A program made the position numbers and the translations under genes. The notes beneath the pieces were generated by a model. That model was not told the DNA's origin and ran no database searches. It worked only from the letters and a program-made list of their open reading frames with translations. From Colocasia esculenta (lineage: Eukaryota; Streptophyta; Magnoliopsida; Alismatales; Araceae), in assembly GCA_014218235.1 (NCBI GenBank), contig CM024766.1, positions 17,395,346 to 17,459,345 of the forward strand: a stretch of 64,000 nucleotides of DNA. The letters are read 5' to 3'. Shown here one piece after another: positions 23,401-35,159 of the stretch. How positions within the stretch are numbered: the stretch's first letter is position 1; every line of letters begins with the position of its first letter.

Positions 23401-24958
23401 TAAATATTAAATTTTTATTATTATATATTAATTTTTATCATAGATGATCTCATTAAATTAAGAAAATAAATTTAGGATACATCATCAATAACCCACTAAA
23501 TAAAATCTTTACGTACGTCCAAACCTTTAAAGGGGGTTATATCATCAAGTTAATAAAGAAAAGGACTCGTGTGGAGCCCCCCAGAACTCTCTTCGTTGTA
23601 GGCATTCTACTATGTTTCTCTCGCATACTATTAGCTGAAGGGGAAGGGGAAGTCCGTGAGGTCAGGGACAGGGACGAGCTACAGCCCATAGTCAGTGGCA
23701 GCTGAAGAGACATGGGACCTATCCAAGGTTTCTCCTCAACATATAACAAACGGGAGAAAGAAACCCACATACCAAGTTATGAAACACGAGATAAGTAATT
23801 GCCATCACTAACACTTTGGGTAAAAGGCACATGACGAGGATACCTGGGATCTCATCAATCTACTTCAGTATTCCCATATGAGGACTGGTTGTAGAGGGAA
23901 TAAGGGAGGGAACATAAAGCAAGGAAGTGTTTCAGATGTGAACAAATTGAAGGGCCTTATACTAGGTCGGCCTATGGACCTAACCACGTTATGGCGCCTC
24001 CCTCTGACTCTGCCTTTCCTTGTAGCCAGAAATTTTAAAGATGACAAAAGGATCATAGTCTGTCTGTGATGAGGAGGGGGTTTGGTCTAGGGTTCAATAT
24101 ATCACTTGGGGAATCCTTTAGGTTACCAACAGTACTGTAGGCTGGTTGCACTGCAGTCATGGTCCCAAATCATTCTTGCATTGCATGCAGTCCGGACATT
24201 TCTTCATGAGGAGCGGTCACATGCATGGTCATCCGGCCTATGGAAGCACCCAACACAGAGAGCAACACGAACACCTGCACACCACCTCTTAGCTTACCAA
24301 TAACCCATGCAAGAACTAGCAAGAACCGGTTCCTTCTGCAACACGACAAAGCTGGAAAGCTAATATGCCTGGTTCTTTAACGTGATGCAAAGGTAAAGCC
24401 CAGTATTCGATCTTACATTTAACTTTGTGCCTTCTTTTACTGTTTGCTTACACGCGCGCGCGCGCGCGCGAGAGAGAGAGAGAATAATTGAGAGCTCACG
24501 GAATGCGGGCACTGGAGATGCAGTGGCAGGTAGGGGAAGATGATTCCCGTGGGACAGGAACAAAACGCGGCTGAGAGAGACGGAAGAGCGGGGGCAAAAG
24601 GGACTCTGAAGGAAAGAAATTGTGTGGTTGGCATGTGACACTGACAGTACCTTTCATCATTAATCCTTTGACGCCACTTATTATGACAATCTGTGGGGAC
24701 ACAAAAGTAATATATATATATGTTCTGCGTTATATATAGCAACGATGCGCCAACCAACTTAGATTTGGAGAATATGATATGACGAAAAGATCTCAGACCA
24801 AGAATATATAGTTGAAAATTAGGAAGAAGAAAAAAAAGGATTCCAAGAGGTGGTCACTCCTCTATTTGGATTATCACAAGAATGTTAATCATGTGTCAAC
24901 AAGAATGACATTACATTTTCATAATGACATATGACAATTCAAGTGGAGAAGTAATATA
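20480..24958. other. Unassigned sequence between T and the CACTA terminus
   Basis: No gene, LTR end or domain is recognised here. The stretch is mixed: AT-rich with Pu/Py runs (22200-22560), a GC-richer segment (22610-22760) and short frames. The longest are at 21332-21634 minus (100 aa, MGLELRNINGSLSSEKEINI inside), 22872-23186 minus and 24437-24757 minus. None has a signature I can name. It may hold degraded elements or intergenic host DNA. Confidence 0.5.
24453..24482. repeat. Compound microsatellite (CG)9(AG)6
   Basis: Nine CG repeats are followed directly by six AG repeats. Confidence 0.95.
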
Positions 24959-25200
24959 CACTACAAGAAATCTTAGCTCTGTCTACCAAAGTTTCTTACA
25001 GTTCAGTATATTCGTAAGTTATTCGTAGGGATAGACATATCTATACTTACGAACTATACGTGTCGTAAGGATATCAGTCAAATTTTGTTCTTGAACTTTC
25101 AAAATATACATATCCCTATGGCGTGATATTGTAAACATATAACAAAATTATATGCTTACGGAGTGTGTTACAATAAGTTAATAGTAGGTATAAACATCAT
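24959..25200. mobile_element. CACTA (EnSpm-type) DNA transposon terminus
   Basis: CACTACAAGAAA at 24959-24970 is the classic terminal motif of plant CACTA transposons. It is followed by short motifs in both directions (TTCGTAAG, CTTACGAA, TCGTAAGG) that look like subterminal repeats for transposase binding. The matching end (TTTCTTGTAGTG) is not seen in this window, so extent and intactness are unknown; the end coordinate only marks the recognisable subterminal part. The fimbrin and CPN60 fragments lie to its right and could be cargo. Confidence 0.6.
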
Positions 25201-26070
25201 CCAAAATTTTCTCTTATAAAAAAAAATTCAAAACACCCTCCAAAACTTTTCACATCACGGTAAACTTTCTCTCTAGACTGAAACATCCGTCAAACCTTCC
25301 CCCATTCCAGAACACCCTCGAGACCACACCACCCCCGCCGCCCACACTGCCCTTGATCTCCCCCCTCCCTTCCCCTCAATCTCAAAATCTACCAAACCTC
25401 TCTATGCTAACCTCTTTTTCCAGATCTGGAAACCCCAATATCCCTAACATTGACCGCCATCTCCGAACCCCACCCTAGATCGATCCTCCCTCAGGAGAAC
25501 TCAATCGGCAGCATCGCACGATCTGGCAGTGCTGGGGGAAGTTGACGGCTCGTGAGTGGAGGAGGAGGTGCTGGAGGTGGAGTTTGGCACTTTGATCACC
25601 TAGGGGCCGAGTCTTGCTAGGGCACTTTGTCTTTCGTCGCCTCCATCGGCGAGAACTCCTTGTCATGGTCCCCCCTCTTGCGGCCCAGATCGGTGGTTTC
25701 GGCCTAGATCCTGCTCACCACTTGATTTCCTGCAGTACTGCCCCAACCGGCCAGCTCGTTGCCTGCGCCTCCACTTGATTTCCTGTAGGACGCTATCGGG
25801 CAGATGGACGACATGGTCAGACCAGGGGAGGTCGTCGGGGAAGAACCAGTGGATGCAGAGGTCCCGGTGGAGGCCGAGCGAGGGTCGAGGTCGTGGCCCC
25901 CAGCGGCCCCCAGCGACGAGGGCATGAGGGCGGTGGGAGAACGAGGAGACTTGAAGGACGCAGGCGCCGTTTCTCCAGTTAAGGGACACCACTCCGGCAA
26001 GGGGGGCTGTGCCAGCACCCCTGCGATAGCCATTTGATGTCTCAGCTGGTTGCTCTATCACTCTTCGATC
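25201..26070. other. C-rich then GC-rich stretch before the fimbrin exons, unassigned
   Basis: A C-rich, leader-like segment (25310-25470) is followed by GC-rich sequence to about 26040, unlike the AT-rich surroundings. Frames exist on both strands (for example 25663-26061 minus, 132 aa) but none shows a domain I recognise. The fimbrin-like reading begins abruptly near 26071; codons before it do not match fimbrin, which suggests a breakpoint. Confidence 0.5.
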
Positions 26071-26548
26071 CTGCCATTAGACCCTGCAACAAATGATCTT
26101 TTCAATCTTGCGAAGGATTGTGTCCTTCTATATCACCCATGTTCTATCTTTTTTTTCCCCCTCAATAGTTTCTTAAGTCCAGAAATTTATGGTTACTTCA
26201 AGAGGTTGAAAATTTTCTTCACCAGTCTACTTTCTCCTCTGGAAACTGCATCAACAGGACACTTTCTCGACAGAACATTGTTGGCTTTCAGATTTTTTTT
26301 CCGTTACTGTTAAATACTTATGAGATGAACTACCATCTTTATTTTCCTTGTTGTTTGATTTACTTCCTTTCGACAGTAAACTTATCAATGTTGTTGTCCC
26401 CGGGACAATAGACGAGAGAGCAATCAATACAAAATGGGTATTAAACCCTTGGGAGAGGAGTGAGAATCATATGCTTTGCCTTAACTCGGAAAAGGCCACT
26501 GGTTGCACGGTAGTTAACATTGGAACACAAGACTTGGTTGAAGGAAGG
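26071..26548 (+). pseudogene. FIM: Fimbrin (plastin) gene fragment, two exons
   Basis: Fimbrin cross-links actin filaments through calponin-homology domains. Exon 26071-26131 reads LPLDPATNDLFNLAKDCVLL. Exon 26377-26548 reads INVVVPGTIDERAINTKWVL and on to VVNIGTQDLVEGR. These are contiguous parts of a plant fimbrin CH domain. The second exon has a normal donor (AGG|GTAAGT) and both exons sit in the right order with an intron, so this is not a retrocopy. The first exon's donor position reads TATATC with no GT. Later exons carry a lost acceptor, a one-base deletion and a stop (see 35035 and 58632). The exons before 26071 are missing. Confidence 0.88.
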
Positions 26549-26804
26549 GTAAGTATCATTATCTTTTTATTTGGTTTCTATACTGCATCTTTTTTAGCAT
26601 TCGAAAACACTAAAAAAAGACTAGTGCATTCTCATGAATTCTGTTTTGTATTTCCTATGTCATTTTATTTCTCATCATGCATTGGAGTAGACCAGAAAAC
26701 TAATATATTGCTCAATGAATCATCACTTTTTGCTCAAACTTGGTGACTGATATATGAATGTTTGCATCTAATTGAAGATTGTGTGTAATGTGCATGAAGG
26801 GTGA

Positions 26805-29800
26805 TGTCATGCCCCGTTAATTTAGCAGCGGAATAAATCAGGGAGGCATGAACAACGTGTATGGTAACGTAAATAACACGTACAATCATAAATATCAGAG
26901 TATCTAATGAACAATAAATTGTAATAAACTCTTCATTTTATTGATAATTCACCTAACTATTACAACCACTAATTTTGAGCCAAAACATAGGGCTCAATAA
27001 CATCATTTCATTTGAAAAGGATAACTAAGCAAATAGCTAACTAAACTCTAAGGTACTGAAGACACTCCATCGTTATGACTCCTGGTCGCTCATCACTCCA
27101 GTCCATTCCCGTTGGTGTGCGTAGGGTCATCATCCGACTTACCTGAAAACACAATAACGAATAACGAAGGGTGAGTGATAACGCTCAGTAGGACTTAATA
27201 TCTCGTATAAACAATCATGCTTTAAGTGATTAATGTCTTGTAAAGAAGGTTAACTAGAGAGATCGATCAAGTATAGTTAAGAGAGTAATAGCACGTGATA
27301 ATGAGAGAATGATAGCACACGAGAGAATGATAGCACATTCAAAAGTAATTGCAACTAGCATGATAGAGGATTGGCCATATAGTGAGAGAATATGTAACGT
27401 CTGCACCAAGGTGCAATAGCACTTCCCCGGTCGAGCATCATGTCAACCCAGAGATATAGTAAAACGATTGTTTGATTGTCATAGATTGAATTGTATTTGT
27501 TGTTAAATGGCATTGGATGCATGTCGTACACATCCTGATGATGTTACCCTCGCGAGGAAATAGCACTCTTCGGGCGCTCCCCCCAGGACCAGACCGGGCC
27601 CTATTGCTTTGGCGTATAGCACTGTTTTGTTATTTTGTTTAGACAATCAATTGTATGGCCAAATAGAGAACCAAGAAGAGATGAGAGTAATAGACGAAAT
27701 AGATGAGAGTATAGAGTGAAAGTGAACAGATGAGAGTAACGAGATAGTAGAGTAGATAGGGGTATAATCGTAAAACAACGTTAAGCATCGATAGAAACAG
27801 TTGCACAGCAGTAGGTTGGGTGCTGGCAGTCTGGTGGAAGTCACAACCGCCCACTAACCGTGCTATGAACACAGGCTAGATGGTCCGGTGTGATCAGAAG
27901 ATAAGAGAGAACACACTAAGGCCGTTTGGATCGTACTGATCCCTGGGGGTATATCGAGTTTTAAGGGTACAACCAGCTCATCGGCAATGGACGTGTGCCA
28001 AAGCCAAGAAGACTTACGGAGGCCTTAACAAGGAGTCCCTGGCCCAGTCGAGAGTATTCCTAATGGAGAGGTGGTCTAAGTCAAGAGAAAGTGTGTAACG
28101 AAACAATGTCCGCCTTGCCTCGAGTGCTCGAAGGCAGAGGAACGTGATAATAGTGTACAAATCACGCGAATAAAATGAAGATGTGTCATTTAAATAATAG
28201 AGAAATTAGGTAATTAATTTCACTTAATTACCAGATACATTATTGAGTAATTTAATAGGGTCAAATGGCAAACATTAATGTTATGTGTGTGCAAGTGTAA
28301 AGAAATCATGAGAATATGATAAATCGTGCACATGGCTTTTAATTAATAAAAATTATTTAAATATTAACAAATAAAAATATTCAGGTCAATTATTAAGCTT
28401 AACAGTACATGGTTTAACTTGTATAAGGGTTAAATGGCATATAAAGCAGGGACACAGGTGTAATTATAAGTTCTGGATGAAATCTTGAAATCGCGACGGG
28501 GGTCCGGGCGCGATAACAGGAATAACGCGACGGGTGTTTCCATCGCGACTCAGGTCGCGACGGGGCGGCCTGGCGCAACGGCCGAACCGGCCGGCCAAGC
28601 CCGGTTCGGGGGTCGGGAACGTGACGGCATGGGCCATCGCATTCATGTCGTGATGGTCCGGCCGACCGCGACTCCTCTGAGGTCGCGACGGGTCGGGCCG
28701 TCGCGACTTCAGAGGCGCGGGCCGACCCAGAAAAGGGGATTTTCCTTTTTTGGGTTTGGTCCTTCCCTCCAAAGTGTGATATAGGGCTCTTCAAAAATCA
28801 ATATAAAATCGCACGATGATCCAAAAATCATGAAACTAGTTTTAAATGAAAGTAGACTCATAGATCTATCAACATGCATGATTAATTCGAAAATAGACAA
28901 GATTTAGACATGCTTTGATTAGGTTACATTTCAGTGACTTAAACATGCATAGTCATGGATCAATGAATTAATTAGCGATGGATACATGATGAAAATTAAG
29001 GAAACAAGGGCCGTTTTAAAGCTAACATGATGCAGTATTTATGAGAATTTTCGCATGGCATGGGATGAATGGGCTTGAAAGCAAACATGAAGGGTTAGGT
29101 ATATGAATATGGCAGGGCTTCAAAGAATTAATTCTCCCTCATGGGAGAATGAAATAGAGCGAAACTAGAGGACTTTTGAAAGTGATCATGAAGACTACTT
29201 AGGGTAATTTTTACACGAATTTAGCTTGAGAGATTGCCTACCGTTTTGCACTATAAAGATCCTAGGGTTTGGGGGTGACGAATTTCCAAGTTCTTCTTGC
29301 TCCAAGCCTCCTTCTTCTCCTTGCTCCTCGTCCTTAGCCTCCTTTCCTCGTGCTCCAAAGCTCCACCAACGTAATGGGGCTTGGTAGACATGAATTAGAG
29401 GTCTATTAGGTTGTGTAAGAGTCCTTCTTTCTTAAAACTCATATTTCCCTTCAAACTCTTAATTTTCTACATTTATTACCCAATTTCTTGCCTTTATCTA
29501 CCTAATAGGCTTGGGGAGAACTCCAATTTTGTGGCTAAGGGATTTGGGTAGGTCTAGGATTCTTTTTAGGATATATTTGAGCTATTAAATAATTATTCTA
29601 CCCCTTTTATTAATTACTTTTATTTTTAATGCGAATTTCACTAATTTAACTCTCATCCCATGATCGGCTCTTCTCATTTGGGCCCAACAATTCATGTTAA
29701 GACCATTAGGATAGCCCATTACTAATTTTTCTTAATGGGTTTTAGTTTAATTTTTATTTATCACAATTTATTCACCCTTTATTCTAATTTAAAGCTATTT

Positions 29801-30351
29801 AACATATTTATTCATTTCGTTTCTTATTTCAATTTAATTAAACATTATTTATCCTAATATTTCTAACCTTTATCCAACCTTTGGGATCTTGTTTTTGGCC
29901 CAATAACTTACGTGGGCCTAATTATACAACCCATTTACTTAATGAGTTTTTAATTATCTTTTTATTAAAGAATTTATTCAAGGGCCAAGATTGTCTTATT
30001 GGTCCAATTGTCATAATGGGCTATCAACCCATATTATTTAAAGTCTACCCACATGTTTATTTTGATTTTTAATTCACTTTAACTCATGAGTTCTCTGACT
30101 TATTCCATAATTATGACATTAAGTCGCATAAATTCTTAAACTAGGTCCAAATGATTTTTCTATATCCAAACTCCTTGATGGGTCATTAGAGGATATTATT
30201 TAAAGTATGGCTATTATTTTTATGTCATTTTTATATAGGTTTTTACGCATGCGATAACGATACGTACCTCTTTTAACTAGTTTGAATTTATTAATTGATA
30301 AATTTCAATTTATCTTTATTTTCAAATTAATGAATTTTCTGGGGTACTACA
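26805..30351 (-). mobile_element. B: 3' LTR (left copy), 3547 bp
   Basis: Direct repeat of 31312-34870. It contains the hairpin 27173-27186 with acceptor-like TTTTCAG (boundary 27143), a CG-rich palindrome cluster, and a donor-like AACG|GTAGG (boundary 29241). Confidence 0.92.
28488..28720. repeat. B: GTCGCGAC-type palindrome cluster, left LTR
   Basis: A 230-bp CG-rich island with repeated TCGCGACGGG, GGTCGCGACGGG and TCGCGACT units. Several units have CG to TG/CA decay. Confidence 0.8.
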
Positions 30352-30365
30352 TCCTTCCCCTCTTA
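30352..30365 (-). other. B: polypurine tract
   Basis: Minus strand AAGAGGGGAAGGA directly before TGTAGTACC, nearly the same as A's tract. Confidence 0.85.
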
Positions 30366-30421
30366 AAAAGAATTTGGTCCCCAAATTCCACGACTACTTC
30401 GGTTACATATAATTCATTATC

Positions 30422-31096
30422 TCATGCCAAATACATATTAATCATTGTAAGTTTAGAGTTACCTTCCACGACTTCACCCTCCTTGGTGGTGTCAACTTCC
30501 TGCACAACTCGTAGTCTGCCAGGCTTCTCTAGCTCTGTCAGGCGTTTCTCTTTCTTCTGCTTCTCAAGTATAGGGCACTCGAAAATGCGATGATTGCGAT
30601 TTCTGCAGCGTAGGCAAGCACCTGCTTTCCTCCAACATTCCTCCAATTTGTGACCTATCTTATTGCAGTGCTCGCATTGTCCTTTACGAATAAGGGCTAA
30701 TTGTATGGCATTCTTCTTATTCTTCTTTATCATTCTCTTATCATCGTTTGGCTGATGCTCTACTGTCATAGAGTTGAGTTCTTTGGTGTTAGTGGGTGGT
30801 TCCTTTAGGACAGGGCAGTCTTGTATCCGATGCTCCAAACTGCCACAACGTAGACAAGCACCCACTCTTCGCCAGCACTCGTTAGCCACATGTCCCGGTT
30901 TACCACAATGAAGGCAGATGATCTTGCTACGTTTCTCTTGGGTGTTTGCCTTCTTGTCTTGATTGTGTCTTCTCTTCTTGTTCGTTTTGGTCACTTTTCT
31001 AGTCTTTTTGGTCATCCTCAAGGCTCCTTCCAGCAGTTGGGCAGCTTGTTGACATGCCAGAACTAGCCTCTGGATTGATCTTAGGTCGGCGTCCAT
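30422..31096 (-). CDS. B: Gag-like protein with four zinc knuckles, 224 aa
   Basis: An uninterrupted frame. A short N-terminal part (SIQRLVLACQQAAQLLEGAL) resembles the end of a Gag capsid region and is followed by a very basic stretch (KKTRKVTKTNKKRRHNQDKK). Four CCHC knuckles follow: CLHCGKPGHVANEC, CLRCGSLEHRIQDC, CEHCNKIGHKLEEC and CLRCRNRNHRIFEC. Chromovirus Gag usually has one or two, so a knuckle pair seems duplicated: both pairs share the CWR(R/K).GACLRC linker. The capsid core is absent. The end (KPGRLRVVQEVDTTKEGEVVEG) matches the Gag-protease junction of A. It likely binds RNA; it cannot build a particle alone. Confidence 0.82.
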   Translation of the reverse strand: MDADLRSIQRLVLACQQAAQLLEGALRMTKKTRKVTKTNKKRRHNQDKKANTQEKRSKIICLHCGKPGHVANECWRRVGACLRCGSLEHRIQDCPVLKEPPTNTKELNSMTVEHQPNDDKRMIKKNKKNAIQLALIRKGQCEHCNKIGHKLEECWRKAGACLRCRNRNHRIFECPILEKQKKEKRLTELEKPGRLRVVQEVDTTKEGEVVEGNSKLTMINMYLA

Positions 31097-31296
31097 TTAA
31101 ATTTCCTTCAAGAATAAGGTTGGCATCAGGATGCTAAAGTAATATTAAGTTGATACACATATATAGATAAATGCATTCTGGTCTTAACCATGGTTCTACC
31201 CAATCCTCACATAGGTATGGTGGTTGACTTAGACACGTGTCAGGGCAGTTCACCTAGAACATCCTGGACTTAAAATATCTTAATAAGGACATCCTA

Positions 31297-31309
31297 GGCT
31301 CTGATACCA
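31297..31309 (-). other. B: primer binding site
   Basis: Minus strand TGGTATCAGAGCC, two bases from the LTR end. It complements the initiator-Met tRNA 3' end. Confidence 0.9.
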
Positions 31310-31311
31310 AC

Positions 31312-34300
31312 TGTCATGCCCCGCTAATTTAGCAGCGGAATAAATCAGGGAGGCATGAATAATGTGTATGATAACGTAAATAACACGTACAACCACAAAT
31401 ATCAGAGCATCTAATGAACAATAAATTATAATAAACTCTTCATTTTATTGATAATTCACCTAACTATTACAAGCACTAATTCTGAGCCAAAACATAGGGC
31501 TCAATAACATCATTTCATTTGAAAAGGATAACTAAGCAAATAGCTAACTAAACTCTAAGGTACTGAAGACACTCCATCGTTATGACTCCTGGTCGCTCAT
31601 CACTCCAGTCCATTCCCGTTGGTGTGCGTAGGGTCATCATCCGACTTACCTGAAAACACAATAACGAATAACGAAGGGTGAGCGATAACGCTCAGTAGGA
31701 CTTAATATCTCGTATAAACAATCATGCTTTAAGTGATTAATGTCTTGTAAAGAGGGTTAACTAGAGAGATCGATCAAGTATAGTTAAGAGAGTAATAGCA
31801 CGTGATAATGAGAGAATGATAGCACACGAGAGAATGATAGCACATTCAAAAGTAATTGCAACTAGCATGCTAGAGGATTGGCCATATAGTGAGAGAATAT
31901 GTAACGTCTGCACCAAGGTGCAATAGCACTTCCCCGGTCAAGCATCATGTCAACCCAAAGATATAGTAAAACGATTGTTTGATTGTCATAGATTGAATTG
32001 TATTTGTTGTTAAATGGCGCTGGATGCATGCCATACACATCCTGATGATGTTACCCTTGCGAGGAAATATCACTCTTCGGGCGCTCCCCCCAGGACCAGA
32101 CCGGGCCCTATTGCTTTGGCATATAACACTGTTTTGTTATTTTGTTTAGACAATCAATTGTATGGCCAAATAGAGTACCAAGAAGAGATGAGAGTAATAG
32201 ATGATATAGATGAGAGTAACGAGATAGTAGAGGAGATAGGGGTATAATCGTAAAAGAACGTTAAGCATCGATAGAAACAGTTGCACAGCACTAGGTCGGG
32301 TGCCTGCAGTCTGGTGGAAGTCACAACCGCCCGCTAACCGTGCTATGAACACAGGCTAGACGGTCCAGTGTGATCACAAGGTAAGAGAGAACACACTAAG
32401 GCCGTTTGGATCTTACTGATCCCTAGGGGTGTATCGGGTTTTAAGGGGTACAACTAGCTCGTCGGCAATGGACGTGTGCCAAAGCCAAGAAGACTTACGG
32501 AGGTCTTGACAAGAAGTCCCTGGCCCAGTCGAGAGTATTCCCGATGGAGAGGTGGTCCAACTCAAGAGAAAGTAGTGTAACGAAACAATGCCCGTCTTGC
32601 CTTGAGTGCTTGAAGGCAGAGGGACACGATAATAGTGTACAAATCACGCGAATAAAACGAAGACATGTGTCATTTAAATAATAGAGAAATTAGGTAATTA
32701 ATTTCACTTAATTACCAGATACATTATTGAGTAATTTAATAGGGTCAAATGGCAAACATTAATGTTATGTGTGTGCAAGTGTAAAGAAATCATGAGAATA
32801 TGATAAATCGTGCACAAGGCTTTCAATTAATAAAAATTATTTAAATATTAACAAATAAAAATATTCAGGTCAATTATTAAGTTTAACAGTACATGATTTA
32901 ACTTGTACAAGGGTTAAATGGCATATAAAGCAGGGACACGAGTGTAATTATAAGTTCTGGCCGAAATCTTGAAATCGCGACGGGGGTGCCCGTCGCGATC
33001 AAGTCGCGACGGGGGTCCGAGCATGACAGCAGGAATAACGTGACGGGTGTTTCTGTCGCGACTCAGGTCGCGACGGGGCGGCCTGGCGCGACGGCAGAAC
33101 CGGCCTGGCCTGGCCCGGGTTTGGGGTCGGGAACGCGACGGCGCGGGTTGTCGCATTCATGTCGCGATGGTTCGACCGACCGCGACTCCTCTGAGGTCGC
33201 GATGGGTCAGGCCGTTGCGACTTCAGAGGCGCGGGCCGACCCTGAAAAGGGGATTTTCCCTTTTTGGGTTTGGTCCTTCCCTCCAAAGTGTGATATAGGT
33301 CTCTTCAAAAATCAATATAAAATTGCACGATGATCCAAAAATCATGAAACTAGTTTTAAATGAAAGTAAACTCATAGATCTATCAACATGCATGATTAAT
33401 TCGAAAATAGATAAGATTTAGGCGTGCTTTGATTAGGTTATATTTCAGTGACCTAAACATGCATAGTCATGCATCAATGAATTAATTAGCGATGGATAGA
33501 TGATGAAAATTAGGGAAACAAGGGGCGTTTGAAAGCTAAAATGATGTAGTATTTATGAGAATTTTCGCATGGCATGGGATCAAGTATGCACAGGGCTTGA
33601 AAGCAAACATGAAGGGTCGGGTACATGAATATGGCAGGGTTTCAAAGAATTAATTCTCCCTCATGGGAGAACGAAATAGAGCGAAACCAGAGGGCTTTTG
33701 AAAGGGATGAAGACTACCTAGGGTAATTTTTACTTGAATTTAGCTTGAGAGATTGCCTATCATTTTACGCTATAAAGATCCTAGGGTTTGGGGGTGACAA
33801 ATTTCCAAGTTCTTCTTGCTCCAAGCCTCCTTCTTCTCCTTGCTCCTCGTCCTTAGCCTCCTTCCCTCGTGCTCCAAAGCTCCAACAACGTAATGGGGCT
33901 TGGTAGACACAAATTAGAGGTCTATTAGGTTGTGTAAGAGTCCTTCTTTCTTAAAACTCATCATTCCCTTCAAACGCTTAATTTTTTACATTTATCACCC
34001 AATTTCTTGCCTTTATCTACCTAATAGACTTGAGGAGAACTCCAATTTCATGGCTAAGGGATTTGGGTAGGTCTAGGATTCTTTTTAGGATAGATTTTAG
34101 CTATTAAATAATTATTTCGCCCCTTTTATTAATTACTTTTATTTTTAATGCGAATTTCACTAATTTAACTCTCATCCCATGATGGGCTCTTCTCATTTGG
34201 GCCCAACAATTCATGTTAGGACCATTAGGATAGCCCATTACTATTTTTGCTTAATGAGTTTTAGTTTAATTTTTATTTATCATAATTTATTCACCCTTTA

Positions 34301-34870
34301 TTCTAATTTAAAGCTATTTAACATATTTATTCATTTCGTTTCTTATTTCAATTTAATTCAACATTATTTATCCTAATATTTCTAACCTTTATCCAACCTT
34401 TGGGATTTTGCTTTTGGCCCAATAACTTACGTGGGCCTAATTGTACAACCCATTTACTTAATGAGTTTTTAATTATCTTTTTATTAAAGAATTTATTCAA
34501 GGGCCAAGATTGTCTTATTGGTCCAATTGTCATAATGGGCTATCAACCCATATTATTTAAAGTCTACCAACATGTTTATTTTGATTTTTAATTCACTTTA
34601 GCTCATGAGTTCTCCGACTTATTCCATAATTACGACATTAAGTCGCATAAATTCTTAAACTAGGTCCAAATAATTTTTCTATGTCCAAACTCCTTGATGG
34701 GTCATTAGAGAATATTATTTAAAGTATGACTATTATTTTTACGTCATTTTTATATAGGTTTTTACACATGCGATAACGATGCGTATCTCTTTTAACTAGT
34801 TTGAATTTATTAATTGATAAATTTCAATTTATCTTTATTTTCAAATTAATGAATTTTTCGGGGTACTACA
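31312..34870 (-). mobile_element. B: 5' LTR (right copy), 3559 bp
   Basis: Starts TGTCATGCC, ends TACTACA. The hairpin at 31680-31693 (GAGCG-TTAT-CGCTC on the minus strand) is perfect here. The acceptor-like TTTTCAG has its boundary at 31650. The donor-like GTAGG of the left copy is changed to ATAGG near 33757. Internal length differences against the left LTR lie mainly in the palindrome cluster and near 32200. Confidence 0.92.
32978..33240. repeat. B: GTCGCGAC-type palindrome cluster, right LTR
   Basis: Counterpart of 28488-28720 with about 30 extra bases. Units include TCGCGACGGGGGT and GTCGCGAC. Confidence 0.8.
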
Positions 34871-35034
34871 GGTGATGTCTGCGCCACCATTCCTAATTTA
34901 TCTAACAGCAAATGACTCTCTTAATTCCATCACTCCTAAGTTAGAGTTTATTATTGCATGTTAAATTGCCTCGGTTATTTGTTCTATATTTATTTTTGAA
35001 CAACATACTGAAAGGATCCACTATTTCTATGTAC

Positions 35035-35073
35035 CCTCACTTGGTGCTTGGATTGATCTCTCAAATCATTAAG
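35035..35073 (+). pseudogene. FIM: Fimbrin gene fragment, 39-bp exon
   Basis: Encodes PHLVLGLISQIIK, which follows VEGR of the previous exon in plant fimbrins. The exon is followed by a GT donor (GTATGG). The base pair before it reads AC instead of the required AG, so the acceptor is lost. Element B lies in the preceding intron and element D in the following one. Confidence 0.88.
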
Positions 35074-35091
35074 GTATGGATTAGAAGATTT

Positions 35092-35159
35092 TCTTACTTG
35101 TACTTTCTTCCTCCATTCTAATATAAACGTGGTACTGCCCACTTTCAAAAAAAAAAAAA
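35092..35159 (+). mobile_element. Short poly(A) retroposon with 14-bp target duplication
   Basis: A 68-bp insert ending in 13 A residues is bracketed by GGATTAGAAGATTT at 35078-35091 and 35160-35173. A poly(A) end plus a long perfect duplication is the signature of LINE-machinery insertion. The body is too short to name; it could be the 3' tip of a SINE or LINE. Confidence 0.75.

Larger units (their letters stand above)
26805..34870 (-). mobile_element. B: non-autonomous gypsy element with zinc-knuckle-only Gag (TR-GAG-like), 8.07 kb
   Basis: Starts TGTCATGCC at 26805 and ends GTACTACA at 34870, flanked by GGTGA at 26800-26804 and 34871-34875 within a fimbrin intron. LTRs are 3547 and 3559 bp, with only 960 bp of internal sequence. 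Primer site and polypurine tract are kept and place the element on the minus strand. The sole internal ORF encodes four zinc knuckles; there is no protease, polymerase or integrase. LTR blocks and the Gag tail resemble element A, so an A-like chromovirus is the probable helper. In the first 130 bp the LTRs differ at about eight sites, all transitions. Confidence 0.93.

Noticed and set aside
25663..26061. Minus frame of 132 aa before the fimbrin exons
   Set aside because: GC-rich sequence gives long frames on both strands; no domain, no clear splice or start signals.
35092..35159. Stowaway-type MITE, because of CCTCCATTCTAATATAA
   Set aside because: No terminal inverted repeat or TA duplication; the poly(A) end and 14-bp duplication fit a retroposon.
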